A DNA stretch of 64,000 bases from Pseudomonas sp. MM223 (GTDB lineage: Bacteria > Pseudomonadota > Gammaproteobacteria > Pseudomonadales > Pseudomonadaceae): the NCBI GenBank assembly GCA_947090765.1, contig OX352322.1, positions 6,379,001 through 6,443,000 of the forward strand, written 5' to 3'. The translations under genes and the position numbers were made by a program. A model generated the notes under the pieces. That model saw nothing but the letters and a program-made list of their open reading frames with translations, had not been told where the DNA came from and made no database searches. Each line of letters begins with the position of its first letter. Position 1 is the stretch's first letter. Below are positions 1 to 10,249 of this stretch, piece after piece.

Positions 1-70
1 ATAATGCCCAGCGCTTTCTGGTCCGCCGGGCCTGCGTGCAACCCACTCTCAACCTGGACACCAAAAAGCC

Positions 71-2524
71 TTGATACGTCTGCTGAAGTTCTTCTGGTGG
101 TCTTCCGTCGCAGTCATTTGCGCGCTCGTACTCGGTGTGAGCGGTGCGTTTCTGTATCTTAGCCCCAGCCTGCCCTCGGTCGAGTCCCTCAGAAGCATCC
201 AGTTGCAGATCCCCCTCAGGGTGTACAGCAGCGACGGCAAACTGATTGCCGAATTCGGCGAAATGCGCCGCTCGCCGATCCGTTTCGCGGAAATTCCGCC
301 ACAGTTCATTCAGGCGCTTCTGTCAGCCGAGGACGACAATTTCCTCAATCACTACGGTGTCGACCCCAGCAGCCTGATGCGCGCAGCGACCCAGCTGGTG
401 AAAACCGGGCATATCCAGACCGGCGGTAGCACCATCACCATGCAGGTGGCGAAGAACTTCTTCCTCACCAGCGAACGCAGCTTCTCGCGCAAGACCAATG
501 AGATCCTGCTGGCCCTGCAGATCGAGCGCGAGCTGACCAAGGACGAAATCCTTGAGCTGTACGTGAACAAGATTTACCTGGGCAACCGCGCCTACGGCAT
601 CGATGCCGCCGCGCAGGTGTACTACGGCAAATCGATCCGCGACGTGAGCCTGGCGCAGATGGCGATGATCGCCGGCCTGCCCAAGGCACCGTCACGCTTC
701 AACCCGCTGGCCAACCCGGTGCGCGCCAAGGAGCGCCGCGACTGGATCCTCGGCCGCATGTACAAGCTGGGCAAGATCGACCAGGCCAGCTACCAGGCAG
801 CCTTGGCCGAACCGCTCAATGCCAGCTACCACGTGCCGACACCTGAGGTGAATGCGCCTTACATCGCCGAGATGGCCCGTGCCGAAATGGTCGGCAGCTA
901 CGGTAGCGACGCCTACACCGAAGGCTTCCGCGTCACTACCACGGTGCCAAGCGACATGCAGGACATGGCCAACAAGGCCATCCTCAAAGGCTTGTCCGAT
1001 TACGACGAGCGCCACGGCTACCGTGGCCCCGAAGCACGCTTCCCCGGCCGCACCCAGGCAGCCTGGCTGCAGGAACTGGGCAAGCAGCGCATCCTTGGCG
1101 GCCTGGAGCCAGCCATCGTCACCCATGTCGACAAAGCCGGCCTCCAGGTACTGACCCGCGACGGCCAGCAAGCCGAAGTCGCCTGGGACACCATGAAATG
1201 GGCGCGCCCATTCATCAACAGTAACGCTCAGGGCCGCTCACCGCAGTCGCCGGCCGACGTGGCACAGGTCGGTGATCTGGTGCGCCTGCAGCGCCTGGAA
1301 GATGGCAAGTTCAAGTTCAGCCAGGTGCCGGGTGCGCAAAGCGCCCTGGTTACCCTCGACCCTTACAACGGTGCCATCCGTGCGCTGGTTGGCGGCTTCT
1401 CGTTCGAGCAGAGCAACTACAACCGCGCCATGCAGGCCAAGCGCCAGCCGGGTTCGAGCTTCAAGCCGTTCATCTACAGTGCCGCACTGGACAGCGGCTA
1501 CACCGCATCCACCCTGGTCAACGATGCGCCGATCGTGTTCGTCGACGAATCCGTGGACAAAGTGTGGCGGCCGAAGAACGACACCAACACCTTCCTCGGC
1601 CCGATCCGCATGCGCGAAGCGCTGTACAAGTCGCGCAACCTGGTGTCGATCCGCTTGCTGCAAGCCATGGGTGTAGACCGCACCATCGACTACATTGCCA
1701 AGTTCGGCTTCAACAAGCAGGACCTGCCGCGCAACCTGTCGCTGGCCCTGGGCACCGCCACCCTGACCCCGATGGAAATCGCCACCGGCTGGAGCACCTT
1801 TGCCAACGGCGGCTACAAGATCACCCCGTACCTGATCGACCGCATCGAAAGCCGCAGCGGTGAAACGCTGTTCACCGCCAACCCACCCCGCGTACCGCAA
1901 GGTGCCGAGGACCAGGCAGGCCTGGCTGCACCCGAACAGCCAATCAGCACCGCCGCCATGCCAGGTGAGGCACCTTCCGCCTTCAACCCGGTGGCCGCTG
2001 CACCGCAGGCGCCGGCTGTGGCCGAGCAGATCATCGACGGGCGCACCACCTACATTCTCACCAGCATGCTGCAGGATGTGATCAAGCGCGGTACCGGCCG
2101 CCGGGCACTGGCCTTGGGCCGCACCGACCTGGCGGGCAAGACGGGTACTACCAACGAGTCCAAGGACGCCTGGTTCTCCGGCTACAACGCCGATTACGTG
2201 ACCACTGTGTGGGTTGGTTTCGACCAGCCGGAAACCCTCGGCCGCCGCGAGTACGGCGGCACCGCGGCGCTGCCGATCTGGATGAGCTTCATGGGCGCGG
2301 CACTGAAGGACAAACCGAATCACGCACCGGCAGAACCGGAGGGCATCCTTAGCCTGCGCGTCGACCCGATCAGCGGCCGCGCTGCCTCGCCGAGCACGCC
2401 GAATGCGTACTTCGAGCTGTTCAAGGCCGAAGATTCGCCGCCGTCGGTGGATGAACTTGGCAATGGCGCGGCACCGGGCAGCCCGCTGCCAGCCGATGAA
2501 GCAGCGCCGATGGATCTGTTCTAA
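71..2524 (+). CDS. mrcA: Penicillin-binding protein 1A (bifunctional transglycosylase/transpeptidase)
   Basis: Class A PBP of 817 residues that polymerises and cross-links peptidoglycan at the inner membrane. One N-terminal membrane anchor lies at about residues 8-30. The GT51 domain follows, with catalytic Glu87 in AEDDNF and the motif GGSTITMQ. The transpeptidase domain has SSFK with nucleophile Ser462, SRN at 521-523 and KTGT at 690-693. The frame opens with TTG at 71; no better in-frame start lies nearby upstream. The length is normal for pseudomonad PBP1A. The downstream repeat and hairpin isolate it from maeB, which is convergent. Family assignment is secure; the TTG start is less so. 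Confidence 0.96.
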   Translation: MIRLLKFFWWSSVAVICALVLGVSGAFLYLSPSLPSVESLRSIQLQIPLRVYSSDGKLIAEFGEMRRSPIRFAEIPPQFIQALLSAEDDNFLNHYGVDPSSLMRAATQLVKTGHIQTGGSTITMQVAKNFFLTSERSFSRKTNEILLALQIERELTKDEILELYVNKIYLGNRAYGIDAAAQVYYGKSIRDVSLAQMAMIAGLPKAPSRFNPLANPVRAKERRDWILGRMYKLGKIDQASYQAALAEPLNASYHVPTPEVNAPYIAEMARAEMVGSYGSDAYTEGFRVTTTVPSDMQDMANKAILKGLSDYDERHGYRGPEARFPGRTQAAWLQELGKQRILGGLEPAIVTHVDKAGLQVLTRDGQQAEVAWDTMKWARPFINSNAQGRSPQSPADVAQVGDLVRLQRLEDGKFKFSQVPGAQSALVTLDPYNGAIRALVGGFSFEQSNYNRAMQAKRQPGSSFKPFIYSAALDSGYTASTLVNDAPIVFVDESVDKVWRPKNDTNTFLGPIRMREALYKSRNLVSIRLLQAMGVDRTIDYIAKFGFNKQDLPRNLSLALGTATLTPMEIATGWSTFANGGYKITPYLIDRIESRSGETLFTANPPRVPQGAEDQAGLAAPEQPISTAAMPGEAPSAFNPVAAAPQAPAVAEQIIDGRTTYILTSMLQDVIKRGTGRRALALGRTDLAGKTGTTNESKDAWFSGYNADYVTTVWVGFDQPETLGRREYGGTAALPIWMSFMGAALKDKPNHAPAEPEGILSLRVDPISGRAASPSTPNAYFELFKAEDSPPSVDELGNGAAPGSPLPADEAAPMDLF

Positions 2525-2549
2525 TACCCTGCAGGCAAACGTCGCCCAT

Positions 2550-2665
2550 GTAGGAGCGGCCTTGCGCCGCGAAAGGGCCGCACAGCGGCCCCGGCAATAT
2601 CTGTTTGGTGCATAGATCCTGGGGGCGCTTCGCCCCCCTTTCGCGGCACAAGGCCGCCCCTACAG
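2550..2665. repeat. REP pair, family A (inverted)
   Basis: Two inverted copies of a palindromic unit beginning GTAGGAGCGGCCTTGCG, separated by about 40 bases, in the intergenic space after mrcA. The same unit recurs at 10250, 23021, 41324, 49479 and 54074, with a variant at 57461 and 58142. This matches the extragenic REP elements known in P. putida. Confidence 0.9.
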
Positions 2666-2684
2666 AGCCGGGACCTCGGCAAAT

Positions 2685-2718
2685 AAAAAGCCCCGGCTCA
2701 TACGAGCCGGGGCTTTTT
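2685..2718. terminator. Bidirectional rho-independent terminator between mrcA and maeB
   Basis: A perfect 15-bp stem (2685-2699 with 2704-2718) has a 4-base loop and an A-run on one side and a T-run on the other. It can end both convergent transcripts, mrcA (plus) and maeB (minus). Confidence 0.92.
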
Positions 2719-2737
2719 CGTGTCGCTACAGCGGCAA

Positions 2738-4006
2738 TCAGCCGTTGAACACGTCATCCACGCTGGTCAGCGGGTAGTGCTTCGGATACGGCAGGGTAGC
2801 CACGCCGGATTCGATGGCGGCCTTGGCCACAGCGTCGGAAACGACGGTGATCAGGCGTGCGTCCAGCGGCTTCGGAATGATGTACTCACGACCGAACTCC
2901 AGGCCTTCGACACCGTAGGCTTCGCACACTTCTTTCGGCACTGGCAACTTGGCCAGGTCCTTCAGGGCGATGGCGGCGGCGATCTTCATTTCTTCGTTGA
3001 TACGCTTGGCACGAACGTCCAGGGCACCACGGAAGATGAACGGGAAGCCCAGAACGTTGTTGACCTGGTTCGGGTAGTCGGAACGGCCGGTGGCCATGAT
3101 CACGTCGCTGCGAGTGGCGTGGGCCAGCTCTGGCGAAATTTCCGGGTCCGGGTTCGAGCAAGCGAACACGATCGGGTTGGCAGCCATCGACTTCAGGCCT
3201 TCCGGGCTCAGCAGGTTCGGGCCGGACAGGCCTACGAACACATCGGCACCGTTCAGGGCATCAGCCAGGGTGCGCTTGTCGGTAGCGTGGGCGAACTGAG
3301 CCTTGTACTGGTTCAGGTCGTCACGGCCAGCGTGAATCACGCCGCTGCGGTCGATCATGTAGATGTTCTCGACCTGTGCACCCATGCTCACCAGCAGCTT
3401 CATGCAGGAGATGGCGGCAGCACCAGCACCCAGGCAGACGATTTTGGCGTCTTCGAGCTTCTTGCCGGCGATTTCCAGGGCGTTGATCATGCCGGCCGCG
3501 GTAACGATGGCGGTGCCGTGCTGGTCATCGTGGAACACCGGGATGTCGCACTGTTCGATCAGGGTGCGCTCGATTTCAAAGCACTCAGGTGCCTTGATGT
3601 CTTCGAGGTTGATACCACCGAAGGTGATCGAGATGCGGCGAACGGTGTCGATGAACGCTTGCGGGCTTTCCGATTCGACTTCGATGTCGAACACGTCAAT
3701 ACCGGCGAAACGCTTGAACAGAACACCCTTGCCTTCCATGACCGGCTTGGAAGCCAGTGGGCCGAGGTCACCCAGACCGAGGATGGCGGTGCCATCGGAA
3801 ATCACCGCAACCAGGTTGCCTTTGCCGGTGTATTTGTAAGCCAGCTCTGGGTCACGGCCGATTTCACGCACGGGCTCAGCAACACCTGGGCTGTAAGCCA
3901 GGGCGAGGTCACGGGCGGTGGCAGTGGGCTTGGAAAGTTCGACGCTCAGTTTCCCCGGACGAGGTTGAGCGTGGTATTCGAGAGCGGCGGTTTTCAGGTC
4001 TGACAT
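2738..4006 (-). CDS. maeB: NADP-dependent malic enzyme, single-domain
   Basis: Malate to pyruvate plus CO2 with NAD(P)H formation; cytoplasmic. The 422-residue product starts MSDLKTAALEYH. It holds the malic-enzyme N-terminal domain (SPGVAEP, VISDGTAILGLGD, FDIEVES) and the Rossmann domain with GAGAAAISC. It lacks the C-terminal phosphotransacetylase-like domain of E. coli MaeB, as usual for the short form. An upstream in-frame ATG at 4015 would add three residues, but the GGA-rich ribosome site fits the ATG at 4006 better. It is transcribed alone, with a candidate promoter just upstream. Confidence 0.95.
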   Translation of the reverse strand: MSDLKTAALEYHAQPRPGKLSVELSKPTATARDLALAYSPGVAEPVREIGRDPELAYKYTGKGNLVAVISDGTAILGLGDLGPLASKPVMEGKGVLFKRFAGIDVFDIEVESESPQAFIDTVRRISITFGGINLEDIKAPECFEIERTLIEQCDIPVFHDDQHGTAIVTAAGMINALEIAGKKLEDAKIVCLGAGAAAISCMKLLVSMGAQVENIYMIDRSGVIHAGRDDLNQYKAQFAHATDKRTLADALNGADVFVGLSGPNLLSPEGLKSMAANPIVFACSNPDPEISPELAHATRSDVIMATGRSDYPNQVNNVLGFPFIFRGALDVRAKRINEEMKIAAAIALKDLAKLPVPKEVCEAYGVEGLEFGREYIIPKPLDARLITVVSDAVAKAAIESGVATLPYPKHYPLTSVDDVFNG

Positions 4007-4045
4007 GGTGGGCATTCCGCTATTTACTGTTCTGACGGACCGCCG

Positions 4046-4074
4046 AGGATACGCAAAGAGCCGGGGAGTCACAA
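4046..4074 (-). promoter_or_regulatory. Candidate sigma70 promoter of maeB
   Basis: On the minus strand TTGTGA (4069-4074) and TATCCT (4046-4051) are separated by exactly 17 bases. The predicted start, near 4039, is about 33 bases before the maeB ATG. Sequence match only. Confidence 0.45.
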
Positions 4075-4184
4075 GACTGGTCGGTCACTTGTGTCAAGGC
4101 CTTTAGCCTACGACTTTACGCTATAACCCACGGGGGCATACGGCTAACAGTGTGTACAATCCAATAGCGAAATGTCTACATCTT

Positions 4185-5006
4185 TTAGCCTGTAAAACGC
4201 TCCAACATGCTCGGATCGGTCAATGGCAACATCCAACGTCGCTGCCCAGGCTTCAGGCCACCCTTGCGGGAACGGTCCAGCACCCAGCCACGCGCTTCGA
4301 CCTGGCGTCCCTTGAGATTATCGAAGAAGCTGGCGGGGAAGTTCCGTTGCAGACGAGCGGGAACCTGTAACACTACAGCGTCGTCCAGGGTCAGCCAGAC
4401 CCCGCCCCGGTTGCGCTCGATACCCGTGATGCGGCCAGCGATCACCGCGAAACCCGACTGCCTGACATCCCCGGCAGGCACCACGGGCGAACGGCGCCAC
4501 AAACCATTGCCGGCCTTGCGCGCCGCTTGCTCGGCAACCTGCTGGCAGCCGCTGAGGCTTACGTTGGGGGCAACTGCCACGCGATAACCCAAGCCCTCGC
4601 TGAGCAACCGTGCTTCAAGATTGTCGCCATTCAGGCCGTAGATATGCGCCAGTGTGCGGCCATATTTGTCTTTATTTTCAATGCCAGCTACCAGCCCGAC
4701 GCGCCCTTCACTGGCGTTGACCAAGGCTTGCAGGCGTCGCTTGGCGGCTTCGGCATAGGGCTCGCTGGTACGCCCTTTGCGGCCGATTTCCGGGGCATTG
4801 ATACCGATCAGGCGCACGCTGCGGCCATCAACCAGGCGCAAGGTATCGCCATCCACAACCTGGCGTACCAGCACTTGCTGTGGCTGCTCCGGCAACGGGC
4901 AGAACGCCAAGGCTGGGAAATGCCAGATGACGCCCATAAAAAAAGCGCCCACAAGGGGCGCTTTTTTTTGCAGCAATGCGAAACCCGAGGGGTTCGCCGT
5001 GCGCAT
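4185..5006 (-). CDS. Secreted staphylococcal-nuclease-like protein
   Basis: SNase-fold (thermonuclease-like) protein. The core VVDGDTLRLVDG...VRLIGINAPE followed by DKYGRTLAHIY carries the residues expected of the family's calcium and phosphate site. The C-terminal 90 residues look like an OB-type extension. From the ATG at 5006 the protein has 273 residues and a good signal peptide: Lys-Lys, a hydrophobic stretch, then ALA before Phe-Cys. That start lies two bases after the rpmE stop, and the signal-peptide codons coincide with a perfect terminator hairpin at 4938-4969. The alternative ATG at 4937 would avoid the hairpin but leaves too short a signal. Nuclease assignment is firm; the start is unsettled. 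Confidence 0.85.
   Translation of the reverse strand: MRTANPSGFALLQKKAPLVGAFFMGVIWHFPALAFCPLPEQPQQVLVRQVVDGDTLRLVDGRSVRLIGINAPEIGRKGRTSEPYAEAAKRRLQALVNASEGRVGLVAGIENKDKYGRTLAHIYGLNGDNLEARLLSEGLGYRVAVAPNVSLSGCQQVAEQAARKAGNGLWRRSPVVPAGDVRQSGFAVIAGRITGIERNRGGVWLTLDDAVVLQVPARLQRNFPASFFDNLKGRQVEARGWVLDRSRKGGLKPGQRRWMLPLTDPSMLERFTG
4938..4969. terminator. Rho-independent terminator after rpmE, inside the nuclease reading frame
   Basis: Seven A, GCGCCC, a short loop, then GGGCGC and eight T form a strong symmetric hairpin. On the minus strand it lies about 40 bases past the rpmE stop, where a terminator is expected. It overlaps codons 13-23 of the longest nuclease frame. Confidence 0.85.
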
Positions 5007-5008
5007 GA

Positions 5009-5224
5009 TTACTTCTTGGCACCGAACATGCCGAAGCGATCGGCGAACTTCTGTACGCGACCACCGGTGTCCAGGACTTTCTGCTTACCGGTGTAGAACG
5101 GGTGGCACAGGTTGCAAACGTCGATCGACAGGGTGTTGCCCAGGGTCGAACGGCTTTCGAACTTGTTGCCGCAGCTGCAGGTGACTGCAACTACTTCATA
5201 GTTCGGGTGGATACCTTCTTTCAT
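5009..5224 (-). CDS. rpmE: 50S ribosomal protein L31 (zinc-binding form)
   Basis: Large-subunit ribosomal protein of 71 residues, starting [10 protein letters not shown]. The four-cysteine zinc set is incomplete in the usual sense but CSCG and CNLC are both present, marking the zinc-containing type rather than the zinc-free paralogue. The start at 5224 is preceded by GAGGAAG at good spacing; upstream codons of the open frame have no ribosome site. It is divergent from priA and upstream of the nuclease gene. Confidence 0.96.
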   Translation of the reverse strand: MKEGIHPNYEVVAVTCSCGNKFESRSTLGNTLSIDVCNLCHPFYTGKQKVLDTGGRVQKFADRFGMFGAKK

Positions 5225-5391
5225 GGTCGCTTCCTCGAGCTGCGTGCCGCCATCCAACACCAATTGTTGAATACCGCACGTAATTAGGCGGCAAATAATA
5301 CCAGAGCGCTGCGCCAGTGCAAGTTGTCGCTTGCACCGACCGTCGTCTGCTAGGCTCGCCAGTCTTTGATACGCCCTCCGAGACCTTTCGC

Positions 5392-7734
5392 GTGCCCGAC
5401 GTCATCCTGCGCCTTGCCCTGCCCTCCCCGCTGCGTCGCCTGTTCGACTACAAGGCCCCTGCGAGCATGGCGCGCCAGGCCTTGACCCCGGGCATGCGCA
5501 TTCGCGTGCCATTCGGCCGCCGCGAAATGATCGGCGTGCTGGTGGAGGTGTGCGCGCAAAGCGAGGTGCCGGCCGACAAGCTGAAGCCGGCCAGCGCCCT
5601 GCTTGACCCGGTATCGCCGATCCCGCCTTCGCTGTTCAAGCTGTGCCTGTGGACTGCCCAATACTACCAACACAGCCTGGGCGACACCCTTAGCTGGGCC
5701 CTGCCAACGCTGTTGCGCCAGGGCGAACCCGCCGAGATGCGCCAGGAGCGCTTCTGGCATATCGCCCCCGGCGCCCGCCTGGAAGACCCGCGCATCGCCC
5801 GCGCGCCGCGCCAGCGCGACGCCCTCAAGACCTTGGCCCAGCACCCGCACGGCGTGGCCCACAGCCTGTTGGCCAAGCTCAACCTGAACAAGGACAGCCT
5901 CGACCTGCTGCTGGCCAAGGAACTGGTCCAGATTGAAGTCCGCCGGCACCTGCCGGCGCTGCGCCACGAACACTGGCTGGCACAGCCGGAGTTACCGCTT
6001 AACGAAGAGCAGCGCGACGCCTTTGACGCCGTGCGTGAAGGCTTTGGGGGCTTTGGTGCGTTCCTGCTGGCCGGCGTCACTGGCAGCGGCAAGACCGAGG
6101 TGTACCTGCAACTGATTCGTGAAACCCTGGAAGCCGGGAAGCAGGCACTGGTACTGATCCCGGAGATCAACCTCGGCCCACAGACCCTGGCGCGCTTCGA
6201 GCAACGTTTCAATGCCCGTATCGCCCTGCTGCATTCGGCGGTGAACGACCGCGAGCGCCTGGACGCCTGGCTGGCCGCCCGGGACGGCGAGGCCGACATC
6301 ATCATCGGCACCCGCTCTGCATTGTTCACGCCGATGAAAAACCCCGGCCTGATCATCATCGACGAAGAGCACGACGGTTCCTATAAACAGCAGGAAGGGC
6401 TGCGTTACCACGCCCGTGACCTGGCGATGGTACGCGCCCACCAGGAGAACATCCCGATCCTGCTCGGCTCTGCCACGCCATCGCTGGAAACCCTGCACAA
6501 CGCCCTTACCGGCCGCTACCACCTGCTGCGCATGAACCAGCGCGCCGGTGGAGCCCGCCCGCCGCGCATGCTGCGCCTGGATGTAAAGAGCTTGCCCCTG
6601 GACAGCGGCATCAGTGGCCCATTGCAACAAGCCATCCGCCAGACCCTGGAAGCTGGCCAGCAAGTGCTGGTGTTCCTCAACCGCCGCGGCTTCGCCCCGA
6701 CCTTGCTGTGCCACGACTGTGGCTGGCTGTCCGAGTGCCCACGCTGTGATGCACGCATGACCGTGCATCAGCGTTCTGGCGTGCTGCGCTGCCACCACTG
6801 TGGCTATGACGAACGCCTGCCGCACCAGTGCCCGAAGTGCAACCACGTTGACCTACGCCCGGTCGGTGCGGGTACCGAGCGGGCCGAAGAGCGCTTGAAG
6901 GTGCTGTTCCCGGACTACCCGATCCTGCGGGTGGACCGCGACAGCACAGCGCGCAAGGACGCCATGCACAACCTGTTCAGTACCATCCAGCGGGGCCAGC
7001 CGAGCATCCTTGTCGGCACGCAGATGCTTGCCAAGGGGCACCACTTCCCCCGGGTGACCCTGGTGGCCATCCTCGATGCCGATGGCGGGCTGTTCTCGGG
7101 TGATTTTCGTGCCAGCGAGCGCATGGCGCAGCTGATCGTGCAGGTGGCCGGGCGCGCCGGGCGGGCCGAAGAGCCAGGCAAAGTCATCATCCAGACGCAC
7201 CTGGCCGACCACCCGCTGCTGGTGCAACTTACCGAGCAGGGTTACTTCGCCTTTGCCGAACAGGCTCTGGATGAACGCCGCGCCGCCGGGCTGCCGCCGT
7301 ACTCCCATCTGGCCCTGCTCCGCGCCGAAGCACACAAGCCGGGGCAGGCCGAAGGTTTCCTTGACGAAGCCTGCGCCGCCGCCGAGCGCCTGGTGGCCGA
7401 GCAGCGCCTGCCGGGTATCGAACTGCTGGGCCCGGTGCCGGCGCCCATGGAGCGCCGCGCCGGGCGCTTCCGTGCGCAACTGTTGATACAGGCCAATACC
7501 CGGGCGCCTTTGCATCGACTGATCAGCGCCTGGTTGCTAGTGTTGGAGCAGATGCCGAGCGGGCGCCAGGTACGCTGGTCGCTGGACGTCGACCCGGTCG
7601 ACCTCTATTGGCTGCAAGCTACTAGCTACAAGGCGCAAGCAAGAGCATGGCGGATGCGATGCCGCTTTTTCTTGCAGCTTGTGGCTTGCAGCTTGCCGCT
7701 CAAAGGTTGGCAACCCGCTCCCGGCAACGGATAA
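5392..7734 (+). CDS. priA: Primosomal protein N' (PriA helicase), with 41-residue C-terminal extension
   Basis: 3'-5' helicase that reloads the replisome at stalled forks. It starts at GTG 5392 ([14 protein letters not shown]). Walker A is GVTGSGKTE, the DEXH box is DEEHD, and the zinc module has paired cysteines in CHDCG, CPRCD, CHHCG and CPKCN. The conserved C-terminus ends ...DVDPVDLY at residue 739, the usual pseudomonad length. The next codon (7609-7611) is TGG where a stop is expected. The frame then runs 41 codons through an intergenic repeat, ending at 7734 for 780 residues in total. The extension is unlikely to be functional. Confidence 0.93.
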   Translation: MPDVILRLALPSPLRRLFDYKAPASMARQALTPGMRIRVPFGRREMIGVLVEVCAQSEVPADKLKPASALLDPVSPIPPSLFKLCLWTAQYYQHSLGDTLSWALPTLLRQGEPAEMRQERFWHIAPGARLEDPRIARAPRQRDALKTLAQHPHGVAHSLLAKLNLNKDSLDLLLAKELVQIEVRRHLPALRHEHWLAQPELPLNEEQRDAFDAVREGFGGFGAFLLAGVTGSGKTEVYLQLIRETLEAGKQALVLIPEINLGPQTLARFEQRFNARIALLHSAVNDRERLDAWLAARDGEADIIIGTRSALFTPMKNPGLIIIDEEHDGSYKQQEGLRYHARDLAMVRAHQENIPILLGSATPSLETLHNALTGRYHLLRMNQRAGGARPPRMLRLDVKSLPLDSGISGPLQQAIRQTLEAGQQVLVFLNRRGFAPTLLCHDCGWLSECPRCDARMTVHQRSGVLRCHHCGYDERLPHQCPKCNHVDLRPVGAGTERAEERLKVLFPDYPILRVDRDSTARKDAMHNLFSTIQRGQPSILVGTQMLAKGHHFPRVTLVAILDADGGLFSGDFRASERMAQLIVQVAGRAGRAEEPGKVIIQTHLADHPLLVQLTEQGYFAFAEQALDERRAAGLPPYSHLALLRAEAHKPGQAEGFLDEACAAAERLVAEQRLPGIELLGPVPAPMERRAGRFRAQLLIQANTRAPLHRLISAWLLVLEQMPSGRQVRWSLDVDPVDLYWLQATSYKAQARAWRMRCRFFLQLVACSLPLKGWQPAPGNG
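7611..7700. repeat. Imperfect inverted repeat, GCTTGCAGCTTG type
   Basis: The arms 7611-7640 and 7671-7700 are rich in CAAGC/GCTTG and flank a short centre. A related structure lies at 63161-63272, also against a gene end. The left arm begins where the expected priA stop is missing. Confidence 0.6.
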
Positions 7735-7797
7735 TGCCCAGTTTTTCCACCTGCGCATCCAGGCGCTCACCGCGCTTGCGGTCGAAAAGAGATCCCC

Positions 7798-9534
7798 ATG
7801 AAAGACACCATTCGCCAGCTGGTCCAGCAAGCCCTCACCCAACTCGTCACCGACGGTGTGCTGCCTGAAGGGCTGTCGCCGGCGATCCAGGTGGAAAACG
7901 CCCGGGACAAGACCCACGGCGACTTCGCCAGCAACATCGCCATGATGCTGGCCAAGCAGGCAGGCATGAAGCCACGCGACCTGGCCGAAAAACTGATCAA
8001 CGCCCTGCCGGCCAGCGCCGACATCAGCAAGGTGGAAATCGCCGGCCCCGGCTTCCTCAACTTCTTCCAGAACACCGACGCCCTGGCCAACCGCCTGGAC
8101 GCCGCCCTGGCCGATGACCACCTGGGCGTGCGCAAGGCCGGCCCGAGCGAAAAGGTCGTCATCGACATGTCGGCGCCGAACCTGGCCAAAGAGATGCACG
8201 TCGGCCACCTGCGCTCGACCATCATCGGTGACAGCGTGGCACGCGTGCTGGAATTCCTGGGTGACAACGTCATTCGCCAGAACCACGTCGGCGACTGGGG
8301 TACCCAGTTCGGCATGCTGATGGCCTACCTGCAGGAAAACCCGATCACCAGCGACGAGCTGTCCGACCTGGAAAACTTCTACCGGGCAGCGAAGAAGCGT
8401 TTCGACGAATCGGAAGAGTTCGCGACGCGCGCCCGCGGCCTGGTAGTCAAGCTGCAAGCCGGCGACCCCGAGTGCCTGGCACTGTGGACCCGCTTCAAGG
8501 ACATCTCGCTGTCGCACTGCCAAAAGACCTACGAGCTGCTCAACGTCAAGCTGACCATGGCCGACGTGATGGGCGAAAGTGCCTACAACGACGACCTGGC
8601 CAACGTGGTGGCCGACCTCAAGGCCAAGGGCCTGCTGGTCGAAGACCAGGGCGCCCAGTGCGTGTTCCTTGAGGAATTCAAGAACAGCGAAGGCGAGCCA
8701 CTGCCGGTGATCGTGCAGAAAGCCGACGGCGGCTACCTGTACGCCACCACCGACCTGGCTGCCGTGCGCTACCGCAGCAACGTGCTCCACGCTGACCGTG
8801 CCCTGTACTTCGTAGACCAGCGCCAGGCCCTGCACTTCAACCAGGTGTTCGAAGTAGCACGCCGCGCAGGCTTTGTCGGCCACCCGATGCAGATGGAGCA
8901 CATGGGCTTCGGCACCATGAACGGCGCCGACGGCCGACCGTTCAAGACCCGCGACGGTGGCACCGTCAAGCTGATCGACCTGCTCACCGAGGCCAAGGAG
9001 CGCGCCTACGCGCTGGTCAAGGAAAAGAACCCGAGCCTGGCCGACGAAGACCTGCGCCACATCGGTGAAGTGGTGGGCATTGGCGCGGTGAAATACGCCG
9101 ACCTGTCCAAGCACCGTACCAGCGACTACAGCTTCAACTTCGAGCTGATGCTCAACTTCGAAGGCAACACCGCCCCGTACCTGCTGTACGCCTACACCCG
9201 CGTAGCCGGCGTGTTCCGCAAGCTGGGCAAGGGCTTTGACGAAGTCGACGGCAAGATCGTGCTGCAGGCGGCCCACGAGCAGGACCTGGCTGCGCGCCTG
9301 GCGCAGTTTGGCGAAACCCTCAACAGCGTCGCCGAAAAAGGCACGCCGCACGTGCTGTGCAGCTACCTGTACGACCTGGCCGGCCTGTTCTCCAGCTTCT
9401 ACGAGAACTGCCCGATCCTCGCCGCGCAAACCCCGGAACAACAGCAAAGCCGCCTGCGCCTGGCCGCCCTGACCGGCCGCACCCTCAAACAAGGTCTGGA
9501 ACTGCTCGGCCTGGAAACCCTGGAGCGCATGTAA
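7798..9534 (+). CDS. argS: Arginyl-tRNA synthetase
   Basis: Class I synthetase that charges tRNA-Arg; 578 residues. It has the N-terminal Add-1 domain, the HVGH version of the HIGH motif inside [16 protein letters not shown], and the DALR anticodon-binding domain with terminal LGLETLERM. As in many ArgRS proteins there is no canonical KMSKS; FKTRDG stands in its place. The ATG at 7798 follows GAGATCCCC. The SPOR-protein gene begins two bases after the stop, indicating coupling. Confidence 0.98.
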   Translation: MKDTIRQLVQQALTQLVTDGVLPEGLSPAIQVENARDKTHGDFASNIAMMLAKQAGMKPRDLAEKLINALPASADISKVEIAGPGFLNFFQNTDALANRLDAALADDHLGVRKAGPSEKVVIDMSAPNLAKEMHVGHLRSTIIGDSVARVLEFLGDNVIRQNHVGDWGTQFGMLMAYLQENPITSDELSDLENFYRAAKKRFDESEEFATRARGLVVKLQAGDPECLALWTRFKDISLSHCQKTYELLNVKLTMADVMGESAYNDDLANVVADLKAKGLLVEDQGAQCVFLEEFKNSEGEPLPVIVQKADGGYLYATTDLAAVRYRSNVLHADRALYFVDQRQALHFNQVFEVARRAGFVGHPMQMEHMGFGTMNGADGRPFKTRDGGTVKLIDLLTEAKERAYALVKEKNPSLADEDLRHIGEVVGIGAVKYADLSKHRTSDYSFNFELMLNFEGNTAPYLLYAYTRVAGVFRKLGKGFDEVDGKIVLQAAHEQDLAARLAQFGETLNSVAEKGTPHVLCSYLYDLAGLFSSFYENCPILAAQTPEQQQSRLRLAALTGRTLKQGLELLGLETLERM

Positions 9535-9535
9535 G

Positions 9536-10233
9536 TTGGCTGCCAAGAAAAACCCGCCCCAAAACGCGGCGCCAGCCGCCAGACGGCACCGGCCAAACAG
9601 CCGATCCCTGGTTGGGTATGGATGGCCGTCGGCCTTACCGTAGGCGCGTTCATCGTGTTCCTGATGAAGCTCGAGCCGGGTGGCGAAGACATCAAGCGTG
9701 CCAAGCCCGAGCAGCAAAAAACGGAAAAAGTGACCGAAGCCAGCAAGCCTGCGCAGGCCACCCCACAGCAGCCGGTGAAGCCGAAGTACGACTTCTACAC
9801 CCTGCTGCCGGAGTCTGAGGTGATCGTGCCGCCAGAAGCGGTACCGGAGAAGACGCCACCGGTACCGGCCCAGCCGGTTACCCCGGTGACGCCAGCAGAG
9901 GCGGCGAAGATTGACACCGCGCGGGCCCAGGCGGCGTTGCTGGGCCAAACCCCGCCACCGCCACCACCGGTGATCAAGCCGGCAGCGACCACCCAGTATT
10001 TCCTGCAGGCTGGCTCGTTCCGCAAGCAGGCCGATGCCGACAAGGTCCGCGCGCAGATCATCCTGCTGGGCCAGTCAGTGAAGGTGGAGTCGGGTACGGT
10101 CAAGGATGAAACCTGGTACCGCGTACTGGTCGGGCCGTTCAGCAACCGTGAACAGCTGACCGGGGCGCAAAAGCAACTGGCCGGGGCAGGCTTCAGCAAC
10201 CTGTTGCTGCAGCAGCGCCAGACCCGTCAGTAA
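9536..10233 (+). pseudogene. SPOR-domain membrane protein, frameshifted near its start
   Basis: Division-associated protein: a single membrane segment (WVWMAVGLTVGAFIVFLM), a proline-rich linker, and a C-terminal SPOR domain (YFLQAGSFRKQADADKVRAQ) expected to bind denuded septal peptidoglycan. From TTG 9536 the frame reads MAAKKN and hits a stop after about 34 codons. Adding one A to the A5 tract 9548-9552 gives MAAKKKPAPKRGASRQ, which joins the membrane segment in frame. The loss is either a homopolymer sequencing error or a real frameshift. The intact part is open from 9622. Confidence 0.85.
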
Positions 10234-10249
10234 CCCGAAAAGGGGCCCT

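Noticed and set aside
1238..2323. Long open frame opposite mrcA
   Set aside because: Shadow of a GC-rich gene; no family features and no ribosome site.
2720..4003. 427-codon plus-strand frame opposite maeB
   Set aside because: Mirror of the maeB coding sequence; His/Gly/Val-rich composition typical of antisense frames.
7537..9948. 803-codon minus-strand frame across argS
   Set aside because: Antisense shadow of argS and the SPOR gene; no domain recognisable.
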